A program made the position numbers and the translations under genes. The notes under the pieces are model-generated. The model worked only from the letters and a program-made list of their open reading frames with translations, made no database searches and had not been told where the DNA came from. This document shows positions 6,462 to 13,547 of a DNA stretch of 16,865 nt, one piece after another. Position 1 is the stretch's first letter. The number at the start of each line of letters is the position of its first letter. Location: the NCBI GenBank assembly GCA_046712825.1, contig JBKKCR010000274.1, forward strand, positions 1-16,865, given 5' to 3'. The DNA is from DATFGK01 sp046712825. GTDB lineage: Bacteria > Actinomycetota > AC-67.

Positions 6462-7883
6462 TCAGCGCCGGCGGTGCTCGAGATCCTTCAACTGGGCGTC
6501 GAGCCAGCGCCCCGGCGATCGCCCACGGGCCAGACGCCGCAAGCGGCGCGCGCGGTCCTGTCGCTCGGCCTCGGGCATGTCCAAAGCCCCTGAGATCGCC
6601 CGTGAGGTCTGATCGACGTCCACCGGGTTAACGAGCAGCGAAGCCGGCGCCAGCTCGACCGACGCTCCGGCGTTGCGGGACAGCACCAGCACCCCGGCGC
6701 GCCTGTTGAGGCAGGGACCTTCGCGGGCGACGAGGTTCATCCCGTCGAACACGGGATTGACGACGAGCACGTCGTACATGCTGTAGGCGGCCAGCGTCCG
6801 GGGGAAGTTGTCGGAGATCTCGAGCCGCACCGCTTCGGGTCCGAACCGCCCGTTCACGCGCTCCGCCGCGGCGATGCATTGCTCGATGTATTCCTGGTAT
6901 TCGGGAACGGAGCGGCGCGAAGGCTGCAACAGCACGAGGTGGACGACCCGCTCGCGGAGCTCGGGCCGTCGCTCGAGCACGAGCTCGTAGGCGCGAAGGC
7001 CGCGCAGGATGTTCTTCGACAGCTCCGTGCGATCGACTCGCAGCACGAGCTTGCGGTCGCCGAGCCATTTCCTCAGCCCGGCGCGTTCCACCTTGACCGA
7101 AGGCTCGGCGGCGATATCCGCGAGGTGACCAGGGTTGACCCCGATCGGATAGGCGTTCGCCCGAGCCGAGCGTCCCGACAGAGGAAGGACGCGGTCGCGA
7201 GCCTTGATGCCCATGATCTGACGCGTGCCGGCCAAGAAGTTCCGGAGCCACCGGTCGGTCTGGAAGCCGATGATGTCCGCGCCGAGCATCCCTTCGAGCA
7301 GCGCGCGGCTCCATCCGTCGGACAGCAGCGACAGGTAGTCCGGCTGGGCGAACGGGATGTGCCAGAACAGGCCGATCGCCAGATCGGGCCGGAGCTTGCG
7401 AAGCAGGTCCGGCACGAGCGCGAGGTGGTAGTCCTGGATGAGCGCGACGCCGCCATCGGGCGCCGCCTCCGCCGTTGCTTCGGCGAACCGGCGGTTGACG
7501 TCCTGATAGGCGTCCCATGCCTCGTTCTCCTCGTCGCCGAAGGTCGGGGTCCGCGGCGGATCCCAGAGGTAGTGGTGCACGAACCACAGGATCCGGTTCG
7601 AGAAGCCGTCGACCGAGGCGCTGTACGCGTGTGGCGGCACGTCCACCAGACGTACGCGGAGGGACGCCCCCTCGAGATCGACGTCCACCGGACCGGATGC
7701 GGCGACCGCGCGGTCCTCGTCCGACACCGCGCTCGCGATCCAGATCCCCTCGCGGCCTCGGAGTGCTCCCGAGACCGCCGTCACGAGGCCGCCGACGCCA
7801 CGACGCTGCGTCTGTCCGCCGTCGGGGGCACGCTCGAACGTCACCGGGCCCCGGTTGGAGGCGACGACGATCGGCAGGTCCAT
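6462..7883 (-). CDS. otsA: Trehalose-6-phosphate synthase (GT20)
   Basis: A 473-residue GT20 glycosyltransferase that joins NDP-glucose to glucose-6-phosphate to give trehalose-6-phosphate. Visible family features are the N-terminal VVASNRGPVTF (residues 6-15), GFSNRILWFVHHYLWD, QDYHLALVP, FWHIPF, GFQTDRWLRNF, the sugar-nucleotide site VDRTELSKN with R285 and K290 (spacing equal to R262/K267 of E. coli OtsA), and DGMNLVAREGP starting at about 380. The nucleotide loop reads VDRTELSKN rather than the VERLDYTKG-like form of proteobacterial OtsA, and I regard it as the form seen in actinobacterial relatives. A related GT20 activity such as glucosylglycerol-phosphate synthesis cannot be excluded from sequence. 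The ATG is 7 nt after the treT stop, with AAAGG just upstream, so treT and otsA are almost certainly one transcript. Confidence 0.88.
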   Translation of the reverse strand: MDLPIVVASNRGPVTFERAPDGGQTQRRGVGGLVTAVSGALRGREGIWIASAVSDEDRAVAASGPVDVDLEGASLRVRLVDVPPHAYSASVDGFSNRILWFVHHYLWDPPRTPTFGDEENEAWDAYQDVNRRFAEATAEAAPDGGVALIQDYHLALVPDLLRKLRPDLAIGLFWHIPFAQPDYLSLLSDGWSRALLEGMLGADIIGFQTDRWLRNFLAGTRQIMGIKARDRVLPLSGRSARANAYPIGVNPGHLADIAAEPSVKVERAGLRKWLGDRKLVLRVDRTELSKNILRGLRAYELVLERRPELRERVVHLVLLQPSRRSVPEYQEYIEQCIAAAERVNGRFGPEAVRLEISDNFPRTLAAYSMYDVLVVNPVFDGMNLVAREGPCLNRRAGVLVLSRNAGASVELAPASLLVNPVDVDQTSRAISGALDMPEAERQDRARRLRRLARGRSPGRWLDAQLKDLEHRRR

Positions 7884-7890
7884 GCTGCCT

Positions 7891-9138
7891 TTAAGAACCG
7901 AGCTTTGCGAAGAGCGCTAGGTGGTCCTCGATGTCACGCATGGATAGGAAGCGCTCCCGGACGAAGACCCGGGCTCGGAACCCGATCTCGGCAGCGTGCT
8001 CTTTGTCGGCGAGGATATCCACGATCCGCTTGGCGCAGGACTCGACGTCCTCGACCAAGTAGCCGGTCTCGCCGTCGACGATCTGAAGCTTGATGCCGCC
8101 GACGCTCGAGCCGATCACCGGTTTGCCCTTCCACATCGCTTCGGACACGACCAGGCCGAAGCCTTCACGGATGGATTTCTGGACGACGACGTTGGCGGCG
8201 CGCTGGAAGGCGTTCACGCCGAGCGCGCCCACGTCCTGGAGGTTCGAGAGCAAGAAGATGTCCGGGTCGCCCTCGCGATGCTCCTCCGTCTTGGTGTAGT
8301 AGTCCCATCCTTCGGGGTCGTCGTGCGCCATCGAGGCGATGAGCGCCAATTGCAAACCGGGCACCTCGCGCCTCGCGATGCGGAAGGCGTCGATCACGCC
8401 GAGCGGATCCTTCCACGGGTCGAACCGCGAGACCTGTACGACCAGGGGCCGGGTCGTGTCGATCTGGTAGCGGCGCATGACCTCGTCGACCATGCCGCCG
8501 TCCATCGGGATGTTCTTGATCGACAGCGGGTCGATGGAAGGCGGGATGATCGCGATGTGCGGCACCTTGAGGCCCGGCTGCACGAACTCCTCCAGGGTGA
8601 AGATCGCGGCGTCGTACTTCTCGATGAATGGAGCGACGAACTTCCAGACCGGCTCGAACGGTTCGGTTAGATCGATGTGGCAGCGCCAGATCCACTTGCC
8701 GGGCTTGATCCCCCGGTCCTCCATCAGCTCGGGAAGGATCGCGGCAGGCTGCGAGTCGTGGATGATGACGAAGTCGTAGTCGCCCTCGAAAGCCTCGGCA
8801 TTGTTCTCGCTGACCGACAGATACAGGGAGCGCATCTCGGCGGTCCACGGCACCGCGCCGCCCTGCAGCGCGTTGTGCATCGCCTTGGTCACAACGAAGA
8901 ACTCGTCGGGCGCTTGCATCAACTGCCAGTCCGCCTCGATGCCGAGGTCGCGCATGAGAGGCACGATCGTGTAGAGCAACTCGGCTACTCCGCCGCCGAA
9001 GGCCGTCGAGTTCACGTTCAGGACGCGAGCGCCCTTGAACGGCTTGGCGATCTCTCTCAGGCGGTCGATCGCGTCCGCGCCCACGACGGCGGCGTAATCG
9101 CCGAGCGCCTTGGCGGGAGTTGGAACCTGCTGAAGCAT
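7891..9138 (-). CDS. treT: Trehalose synthase, TreT-type glycosyltransferase (GT4)
   Basis: A 415-residue retaining GT4 enzyme. TreT makes trehalose directly and reversibly from NDP-glucose and glucose, without a phosphate intermediate. Characteristic segments are VLNVNSTAFGGGVAELL near residue 40 (glycine-rich acceptor loop), HDSQPAAILP, WIWRCHIDLTEP, FTLEEFVQPGL, IPPSIDPLSIKN, VSRFDPWKDPLGVIDAF, and the GT4 E-x7-E pair E325/E333 within KSIREGFGLVVSEAMWKGKP. These agree closely with archaeal and Rubrobacter-type TreT. ATG at 9138 has GGAG 5 nt upstream and also a TAAGAT hexamer 9 nt upstream. It is followed 7 nt later by otsA, giving two alternative trehalose-forming enzymes in one operon. 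Function is confident; direction in the cell (synthesis or breakdown) is not known. Confidence 0.9.
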   Translation of the reverse strand: MLQQVPTPAKALGDYAAVVGADAIDRLREIAKPFKGARVLNVNSTAFGGGVAELLYTIVPLMRDLGIEADWQLMQAPDEFFVVTKAMHNALQGGAVPWTAEMRSLYLSVSENNAEAFEGDYDFVIIHDSQPAAILPELMEDRGIKPGKWIWRCHIDLTEPFEPVWKFVAPFIEKYDAAIFTLEEFVQPGLKVPHIAIIPPSIDPLSIKNIPMDGGMVDEVMRRYQIDTTRPLVVQVSRFDPWKDPLGVIDAFRIARREVPGLQLALIASMAHDDPEGWDYYTKTEEHREGDPDIFLLSNLQDVGALGVNAFQRAANVVVQKSIREGFGLVVSEAMWKGKPVIGSSVGGIKLQIVDGETGYLVEDVESCAKRIVDILADKEHAAEIGFRARVFVRERFLSMRDIEDHLALFAKLGS

Positions 9139-9198
9139 CGACGCTCCATCTTACCCACGAGTTCGGAGTCGACCCGTTACGCGGAAACTGCGCCGCGA

Positions 9199-9651
9199 CT
9201 AGAACTGCGAGTTGAGCAGGCGAAGCTTCTCGAGGGAGCGCTCGCGCCTGCGCTGAGCCTCCTCGGGGTCGTGCGGGTGGAGGACGTTGCGCATGGTCTC
9301 GAGCAGGGCAACGGGGCTGAACGGCTTCATGATGTAGTCGGCCGCCCCGCCCGACCAGCCACGCATCTGATCGTCACCTTGTACGCGAGCGGTCAGCATC
9401 ACGACGGGAATCTCGGCGGTCTCGGGGTCGGTCTTCAGCGCCTCGAGGACGTGCCAGCCGTCCATCGACGGCATCATCACATCGAGGAGAACCATGCTCG
9501 GGCGCAGCTCGCGCGCAAGTCGAAGACCCTCCACGCCGCTCGAGGCGGTTACCACGTGATATCCCTCGAACTCGAGGTTCACACGGCAGAGGAGAAGGAT
9601 GTCTTCCTCGTCGTCGACGACGACGATCGTCTCGTGCGGGTTCTCATTCAT
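9199..9651 (-). CDS. Single-domain response regulator (REC only)
   Basis: A 150-residue receiver protein of two-component systems. It has the acidic pair D13/D14 (VVVDDEED), the phospho-acceptor D57 (LLDVMMP), the switch T87 (MLTAR) and K109 (IMKPF), so phosphorylation should be intact. After the domain ends (about residue 125) there is only a charged helix (DPEEAQRRRERSLEKLRLL) and no DNA-binding domain, so it works through a protein partner like CheY- or SpoIIR-type shuttles rather than as a classical transcription factor. Start ATG 9651 is chosen over the upstream in-frame one because GAGGAG lies 3-4 nt before it and the usual REC N-terminus begins there. No histidine kinase is in the window. 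It is 60 bp upstream of treT on the same strand and may be cotranscribed with it. Confidence 0.88.
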   Translation of the reverse strand: MNENPHETIVVVDDEEDILLLCRVNLEFEGYHVVTASSGVEGLRLARELRPSMVLLDVMMPSMDGWHVLEALKTDPETAEIPVVMLTARVQGDDQMRGWSGGAADYIMKPFSPVALLETMRNVLHPHDPEEAQRRRERSLEKLRLLNSQF

Positions 9652-9755
9652 GCGCTCCTCATTCTGGCTGCCGGGTACCGAGCGGCACATAGGCCGGAGG
9701 GGCTATTTCCCTACCACCCAGAATGGCCATGCGCGGGCGCAGGGACCACGGCGGC

Positions 9756-9761
9756 TACAAT
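9756..9761 (+). promoter_or_regulatory. -10 element of the AI-2E family gene
   Basis: TACAAT, 10 nt before the ATG at 9772, gives at most a 3-4 nt leader. No Shine-Dalgarno and no clear -35 are present. This hexamer supports 9772 as the start, over the much longer open frame running back into the treT region. Confidence 0.45.
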
Positions 9762-9771
9762 CCGCCCCGAT

Positions 9772-11097
9772 ATGGAGAGCCCCGAGCTCGGGTCCACCTT
9801 CGGGCAGCGGATCATCCATCCCCAGACGATCTGGGATCGGATCGTTCGCTGGGGCCTCTTCTGCATCGCGCTCTCTGCCATCGTCGGCGTCGTCTTCTCG
9901 GCCTTCTACTTCCTGATCTGGCCGCTGCGCGTCCTGTTCGCCCCGGTCGCGCTCGCCCTGGTCGTTGTGTATCTCCTCAACCCCCTCGTGACCCTCCTGG
10001 AGCGCCGCGGGCTGCGGCGGGGTTTCGGTGTCGCCATCATCTTCATCCTGTTCGTGGCAGTCGTCGCCGCGGGCTTGTCCCTCCTGGTCCCGATCATCGC
10101 GCGTCAGATCACCGGGTTCATCGACAAGTTGCCTGAGTTGGTGCAGGACGCCACGAGAGAGATCAATAGCTTCGCCGCCAAGCGGGGCTGGGACTACCGG
10201 ATCAACCTCGACACCGAGAAGATCCAGCAATACATCGTCGACAACCGTGAGTCGATCATCGGCGTCCTCGGCGGGGTGCGAAGCTTCGCGTTCGGTGTGA
10301 TCCACATCCTCATCACGCTCATCATCGGGATCATCCTGTCCATCTACATCCTGCTGGACATGCCGAAGATCCAGCGGGCCATGCGGAACGTTCTCCCCGA
10401 AGGCCGGCGTGAGGAGATCAGCGGACTTGCCGAAAACGTCGGCAACGTCCTCGGCAGTTTCTTCCGCGGGCAGCTTCTGGTCGCGCTCTTCGTCGGCGTC
10501 GCGTCGGCGGTCGGCCTGAGCGTCATCGGCATCCCGTTCGCTGCGGTCGTCGGCCTGATCGCAGGGGTGTTCAATCTGGTGCCCCTGATCGGGCCGTTCA
10601 TCGGGGCGGTCCCGGCCGTGATCCTGGCGCTGCTGTCCGATCAGCCGATCGATGCGCTGTGGGCCGGGCTCTGGCTGCTCACCGTGCAGCAGATCGACAA
10701 CCACATCATCAGCCCCAACGTGATGGCCCGAACCGTGAAGCTCCATCCGATCACGGTGATGCTGGCGCTGCTCGCCGCCGGGTCGCTGTTCGGCCTCTTC
10801 GGGATGCTGCTCATCGTGCCGGGGATCGCGACGGTCAAGATGCTCGCCGGACACTTCTGGAAGAAACGCAGCGTTCGCGAGGCGATCGTCGCGGCCATGC
10901 CGGACGGAGCGACGCCGGCAGTCGTGGCCGACTCCGTCATGATCGAGGACGTCCACATCGACGGCGAGGAAGTGGTGGTCGCAGAGGAGCGGACGGTCGT
11001 GCGGAAGCCGGTCAGGAAAGCGCGAGCGCCCGTAAAGCGTCGCACCACCCGAGGTTCCCGGGCCGCTCCGAAACGTAAACGTTCGAAAGACCGCTAG
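9772..11097 (+). CDS. AI-2E family transporter (TqsA/PerM-like permease)
   Basis: A 441-residue integral membrane protein of the AI-2E transporter family, whose members include the autoinducer-2 exporter TqsA and the Na+/H+ exchange-like YdgG/PerM group; the substrate of this one is unknown. Hydrophobic segments follow the family order: two near the N-terminus (WGLFCIALSAIVGVVFSAF, LFAPVALALVVVYLLNPLV), one at FGVAIIFILFVAVVAAGL, a soluble helical insert (about 120-160), then further helices from HILITLIIGIILSIYILLDM, including the conserved VPLIGPFIGAVPAVILALL and the signature DNHIISPNVMARTVKLHP. After the last helix comes an unusual long tail of about 80 residues, acidic then very basic (VRKARAPVKRRTTRGSRAA). 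The last 86 bp overlap the end of the opposite-strand HAD gene. ATG 9772 is supported by TACAAT 10 nt upstream. Confidence 0.88.
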   Translation: MESPELGSTFGQRIIHPQTIWDRIVRWGLFCIALSAIVGVVFSAFYFLIWPLRVLFAPVALALVVVYLLNPLVTLLERRGLRRGFGVAIIFILFVAVVAAGLSLLVPIIARQITGFIDKLPELVQDATREINSFAAKRGWDYRINLDTEKIQQYIVDNRESIIGVLGGVRSFAFGVIHILITLIIGIILSIYILLDMPKIQRAMRNVLPEGRREEISGLAENVGNVLGSFFRGQLLVALFVGVASAVGLSVIGIPFAAVVGLIAGVFNLVPLIGPFIGAVPAVILALLSDQPIDALWAGLWLLTVQQIDNHIISPNVMARTVKLHPITVMLALLAAGSLFGLFGMLLIVPGIATVKMLAGHFWKKRSVREAIVAAMPDGATPAVVADSVMIEDVHIDGEEVVVAEERTVVRKPVRKARAPVKRRTTRGSRAAPKRKRSKDR

Positions 11098-11875
11098 CCG
11101 CCCGCTCCAACGCCGGATCGACCTCGACCGCGTCGCGCACGAGTACGAGCGCGCCGACCTCCGGAGCCATCGTCAGATCCGCGAGCGAGTCGCCCACCGC
11201 GATCGAATGCTCGCGCGGGAATGCCCTGCGTTGCCTGTCGAGCGCGACGGCGCTGCCCTTGTCCACTCCACGCGGCTGCAGGTGGTATGCGTGCGACACG
11301 CCGGCTTCCAAGCCGAGGTAGGCGCCGTGGAGCCTGCCGTTGTCGTGCAGCGTCAGCCACTCGAACCCGCCGCCGGCGAGGACGCGATCGGCCTCCACGG
11401 TGTCGACCAGCCCCCGGAAGAGCTGGGTGTAGTCGCGCCACGCAGACCAAGGCGTGTGGTGCTCGAGCCGTCCGGCGAACGCGTCGAAGAGGAGCTTCAC
11501 CGCACCGATGCGCTCCATGTGGGCCGCCGGCGGCTCCTCGCCCCCCGGATAGGCGCCGAGGTTGGTGACGACCTCACGGCCGAGCTCGTAAGCGATGAGC
11601 GCCCCCATCTCGGCGATAACGGTCCCGAGCCCGAGGATGCGAGCATCGCCGATCAGGCCGCGCAGCGAGCGTCCCGTCGCCGGCACCACGTCGATCCCGC
11701 GCTCGAGAGCCGCCTGGAGAGACTCCACGGGCTCGGTGGTCAACGACCCATCGGGGGCCCTGGTGAAAGCCCCGGCCGGGCCGAGCATCGTGCCGTCGAG
11801 ATCGGTGTATACGACCCGTACGTCCAGGCGTAGGCGCAGGTCGTGGGCATGTTCTTCGAGTCGCCGGGGCATCAC
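11012..11875 (-). CDS. HAD-IIB family sugar-phosphatase-like hydrolase
   Basis: A 287-residue HAD phosphatase of the Cof/MPGP-like class IIB group. Motif I is VYTDLDGTML with D25 and D27, motif II PATGRS, motif III K206 (GVDKGSAV), and motif IV GDSLADL with D229 and D233, so the active site is complete. The cap between motifs II and III contains a substrate region (GGFEWLTLHDNGRLHGAYL). Such enzymes remove phosphate from sugar phosphates, sugar-phosphoglycerates or related compounds; nearby trehalose genes hint at carbohydrate metabolism but the substrate cannot be assigned. The start is GTG 11875 or the adjoining ATG 11872; TAGCAT on the minus strand (11886-11881) lies 5 or 8 nt upstream and there is no Shine-Dalgarno. 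Its 3' end overlaps the AI-2E gene by 86 bp in antisense. It is divergent from the thrC-like gene. Confidence 0.8.
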   Translation of the reverse strand: MMPRRLEEHAHDLRLRLDVRVVYTDLDGTMLGPAGAFTRAPDGSLTTEPVESLQAALERGIDVVPATGRSLRGLIGDARILGLGTVIAEMGALIAYELGREVVTNLGAYPGGEEPPAAHMERIGAVKLLFDAFAGRLEHHTPWSAWRDYTQLFRGLVDTVEADRVLAGGGFEWLTLHDNGRLHGAYLGLEAGVSHAYHLQPRGVDKGSAVALDRQRRAFPREHSIAVGDSLADLTMAPEVGALVLVRDAVEVDPALERAASGLSNVYVSERPGNLGWCDALRALALS

Positions 11876-11945
11876 GGGCCATGCTACCCGGAGCCCTTCG
11901 CAGGACGGCCGGAGTCATCTCGAAGCATGCTTCGGCCGATTTCCG

Positions 11946-11951
11946 TATCCT
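11946..11951 (+). promoter_or_regulatory. -10 element of the thrC-like gene
   Basis: TATCCT, 11 nt before ATG 11963, implies a leader of about 5 nt. No Shine-Dalgarno or clear -35 is present. It lies in the 87-bp divergent gap with the HAD gene, whose own TAGCAT is on the opposite strand at 11886-11881. Confidence 0.4.
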
Positions 11952-11962
11952 TTCTCGACTAT

Positions 11963-13204
11963 ATGGCCACCGTCCTCGGCCTCCGCTGCCGCGAGTGCTC
12001 CCGCGAATACCCTGCGGAACCCCTTCACGTCTGTGAGTTCTGCTTCGCACCGCTCGAGGTCGTGTACGACTACGAGCGGATCGCGGCCGAGATCTCGCGC
12101 TCCTCGATCGCGGCCGGACCCCGGTCGATGTGGCGGTACGCACCGCTGCTGCCCGGAGGCGAGGACCGGGTGGACCTCGGCGCCGGGATGACGCCGCTGG
12201 TGCGAGCGGACCGTCTTGCCGCCGAGCTGGGACTGCGGGAGCTCTGGCTGAAGAACGACACGGCCAACCCGACTCACTCCTTCAAGGACCGTGTCGTCTC
12301 CGTAGCGCTGACGGTGGCCAAAGGGTTCGGCTATTCAACCGTCGCGTGTGCCTCGACGGGTAACCTCGCCAACGCGGTGGCCGCTCACGCGGCACACGCA
12401 GGGCTGGAGGCGTACATCTTCATCCCCGCCGACCTCGAGGCGGGGAAGGTCGTTGCCACGGCGATCTACGGGCCGAACCTGATCGCGGTGAAGGGCACTT
12501 ACGACGACGTGAACCGACTTTGCTCGGAGATCGCGGGTGAGTTCGACTGGGCGTTCGTCAACGTGAACATTCGTCCCTACTACGCCGAGGGCTCGAAGTC
12601 GCTGGCGTTCGAGATCGTCGAGCAGTTCGGCTGGGAGGCGCCCGACCACGTGGTGGTTCCGATCGCGAGCGGGTCGCTGCTCACCAAGATCAAGCGCGGG
12701 CTCGACGAGATGGTGAAGGTGAGCCTGCTCGACGGGCACGCGACCAGGATCTCGGGGGCGCAGGCGACCGGCTGCTCTCCGGTGGCGACCGCGTTCAAGA
12801 GCGGCAGCGACCACATCCGTCCCGTGAAGCCTTCGACGATCGCGAAGTCGCTCGCCATCGGCAACCCCGCGGACGGCTACTACGCGGTGAAGGTCGCTCG
12901 GGATACCGGCGGTGCGATCGAGGACGTCTCCGATGCGGAGGTCGTCGACGGAATCCAGCTCCTCGCGCGGACCGAGGGTATCTTCGCCGAGACCGCCGGC
13001 GGCGTGGTCATCGCGACGCTGCGCAAGCTGTGCGAAGCCGGGGTCGTCCGGCCGGACGAGCGCGTCGTCGCGCTCATCACCGGCGACGGATTGAAGACCA
13101 TCGAAGCGGTGACCGAGCGCGCGATGCCGACGATGGTGATCCCGCCGCGGCTCGACGACTTCCGCGGCCAGCTCGATCTCATCTCTTCGGGGGCCGACGC
13201 GTGA
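11963..13204 (+). CDS. thrC: Threonine synthase-like PLP enzyme with N-terminal zinc ribbon
   Basis: A 413-residue fold-type II PLP enzyme. Threonine synthase converts O-phosphohomoserine to threonine and phosphate. The N-terminus carries a rubredoxin-like zinc ribbon (C9-x2-C12, C24-x2-C27). The PLP lysine is K108 in NPTHSFKDRVV, followed by the substrate/PLP loop ASTGNLANAVAAHAA and the later phosphate-binding glycine-rich stretch. ETAGGVVIATLRKL and GDGLKT match the C-terminal part of the family. The start ATG 11963 fits TATCCT just upstream; a longer frame to 11843 would run into the divergent HAD gene. The stop overlaps the next gene's GTG by 4 nt (GTGA), so this enzyme and a ThiS/MoaD sulfur carrier are made together. 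That pairing makes a sulfur-transfer side role possible, which sequence alone cannot confirm. Confidence 0.85.
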   Translation: MATVLGLRCRECSREYPAEPLHVCEFCFAPLEVVYDYERIAAEISRSSIAAGPRSMWRYAPLLPGGEDRVDLGAGMTPLVRADRLAAELGLRELWLKNDTANPTHSFKDRVVSVALTVAKGFGYSTVACASTGNLANAVAAHAAHAGLEAYIFIPADLEAGKVVATAIYGPNLIAVKGTYDDVNRLCSEIAGEFDWAFVNVNIRPYYAEGSKSLAFEIVEQFGWEAPDHVVVPIASGSLLTKIKRGLDEMVKVSLLDGHATRISGAQATGCSPVATAFKSGSDHIRPVKPSTIAKSLAIGNPADGYYAVKVARDTGGAIEDVSDAEVVDGIQLLARTEGIFAETAGGVVIATLRKLCEAGVVRPDERVVALITGDGLKTIEAVTERAMPTMVIPPRLDDFRGQLDLISSGADA

Positions 13205-13476
13205 GCGTCAGCGTCAAGATCCCAACCCCGCTCCGGCGAGTGACCGGCGGCGTGTCCGACGTCTCGGCCGACGGGGCGACCGTACGCGAGCTCATCGAGG
13301 ATCTCGAGCGTCAGTTCCCGGGGATGCGGGAGCGGCTGTGCGACGAGACCGGTGCGCTCCGCCGTTTCGTCAACGTGTTCGTGGGCGATGAGGACATCCG
13401 GTTCCTCGAAGGGATCGAGACGTCGATCGGGGAAGGGGCGCAGGTCTCGATCATCCCCGCCGTCGCCGGCGGCTAG
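13201..13476 (+). CDS. ThiS/MoaD family sulfur carrier protein
   Basis: A 91-residue ubiquitin-fold protein ending in Gly-Gly (PAVAGG), the tail that is adenylated and turned into a thiocarboxylate in sulfur carriers such as MoaD, ThiS and mycobacterial CysO. The body shows the usual pattern: a first strand (VSVKIPTPLRRVTGG), VRELIEDLERQFPGMRERL helix, FVNVFVGDEDIRFLEG and QVSIIPAVAGG. GTG 13201 overlaps the thrC-like stop (GTGA), indicating translational coupling; an in-frame extension to 13030 would lie wholly inside that gene. No molybdopterin or thiamine genes are nearby, so a CysO-like role feeding sulfide to a PLP enzyme is a reasonable inference. The activating E1 enzyme and any JAMM peptidase would be elsewhere. 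Confidence 0.85.
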   Translation: MSVSVKIPTPLRRVTGGVSDVSADGATVRELIEDLERQFPGMRERLCDETGALRRFVNVFVGDEDIRFLEGIETSIGEGAQVSIIPAVAGG

Positions 13477-13512
13477 CTTTTCTGCCTGTTCCGGCGCCAA
13501 AAGTAACCGCCG

Positions 13513-13541
13513 TTGACCCTCCTCCTCCCTCCTCGTACCCT
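13513..13541 (+). promoter_or_regulatory. Promoter of the Rrf2 gene
   Basis: TTGACC (13513-13518), a 17-bp spacer and TACCCT (13536-13541), then 6 nt to the ATG at 13548. This is the best-formed leaderless promoter in the window, and there is no Shine-Dalgarno before the ATG. Confidence 0.7.
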
Positions 13542-13547
13542 GGACCC

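Noticed and set aside
6879..8093. 404-codon plus-strand frame opposite otsA and treT
   Set aside because: It spans two recognised genes on the opposite strand, has low-complexity Arg/Asp/Val-rich sequence, no SD and no recognisable domain.
9660..9725. 8-bp inverted repeat CATTCTGG / CCAGAATG in the response regulator/AI-2E gap
   Set aside because: The arms are 50 bp apart and short, which can occur by chance; there is no supporting promoter geometry.
8677..9771. Long N-terminal extension of the AI-2E frame
   Set aside because: It lies antisense to treT and the response regulator and has no family similarity; ATG 9772 with a -10 just upstream gives the normal AI-2E N-terminus.
9703..10956. 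417-codon minus-strand frame opposite the AI-2E gene
   Set aside because: It is an Asp/Arg/His/Glu-rich shadow of a membrane protein gene, with no domain and no start signals.
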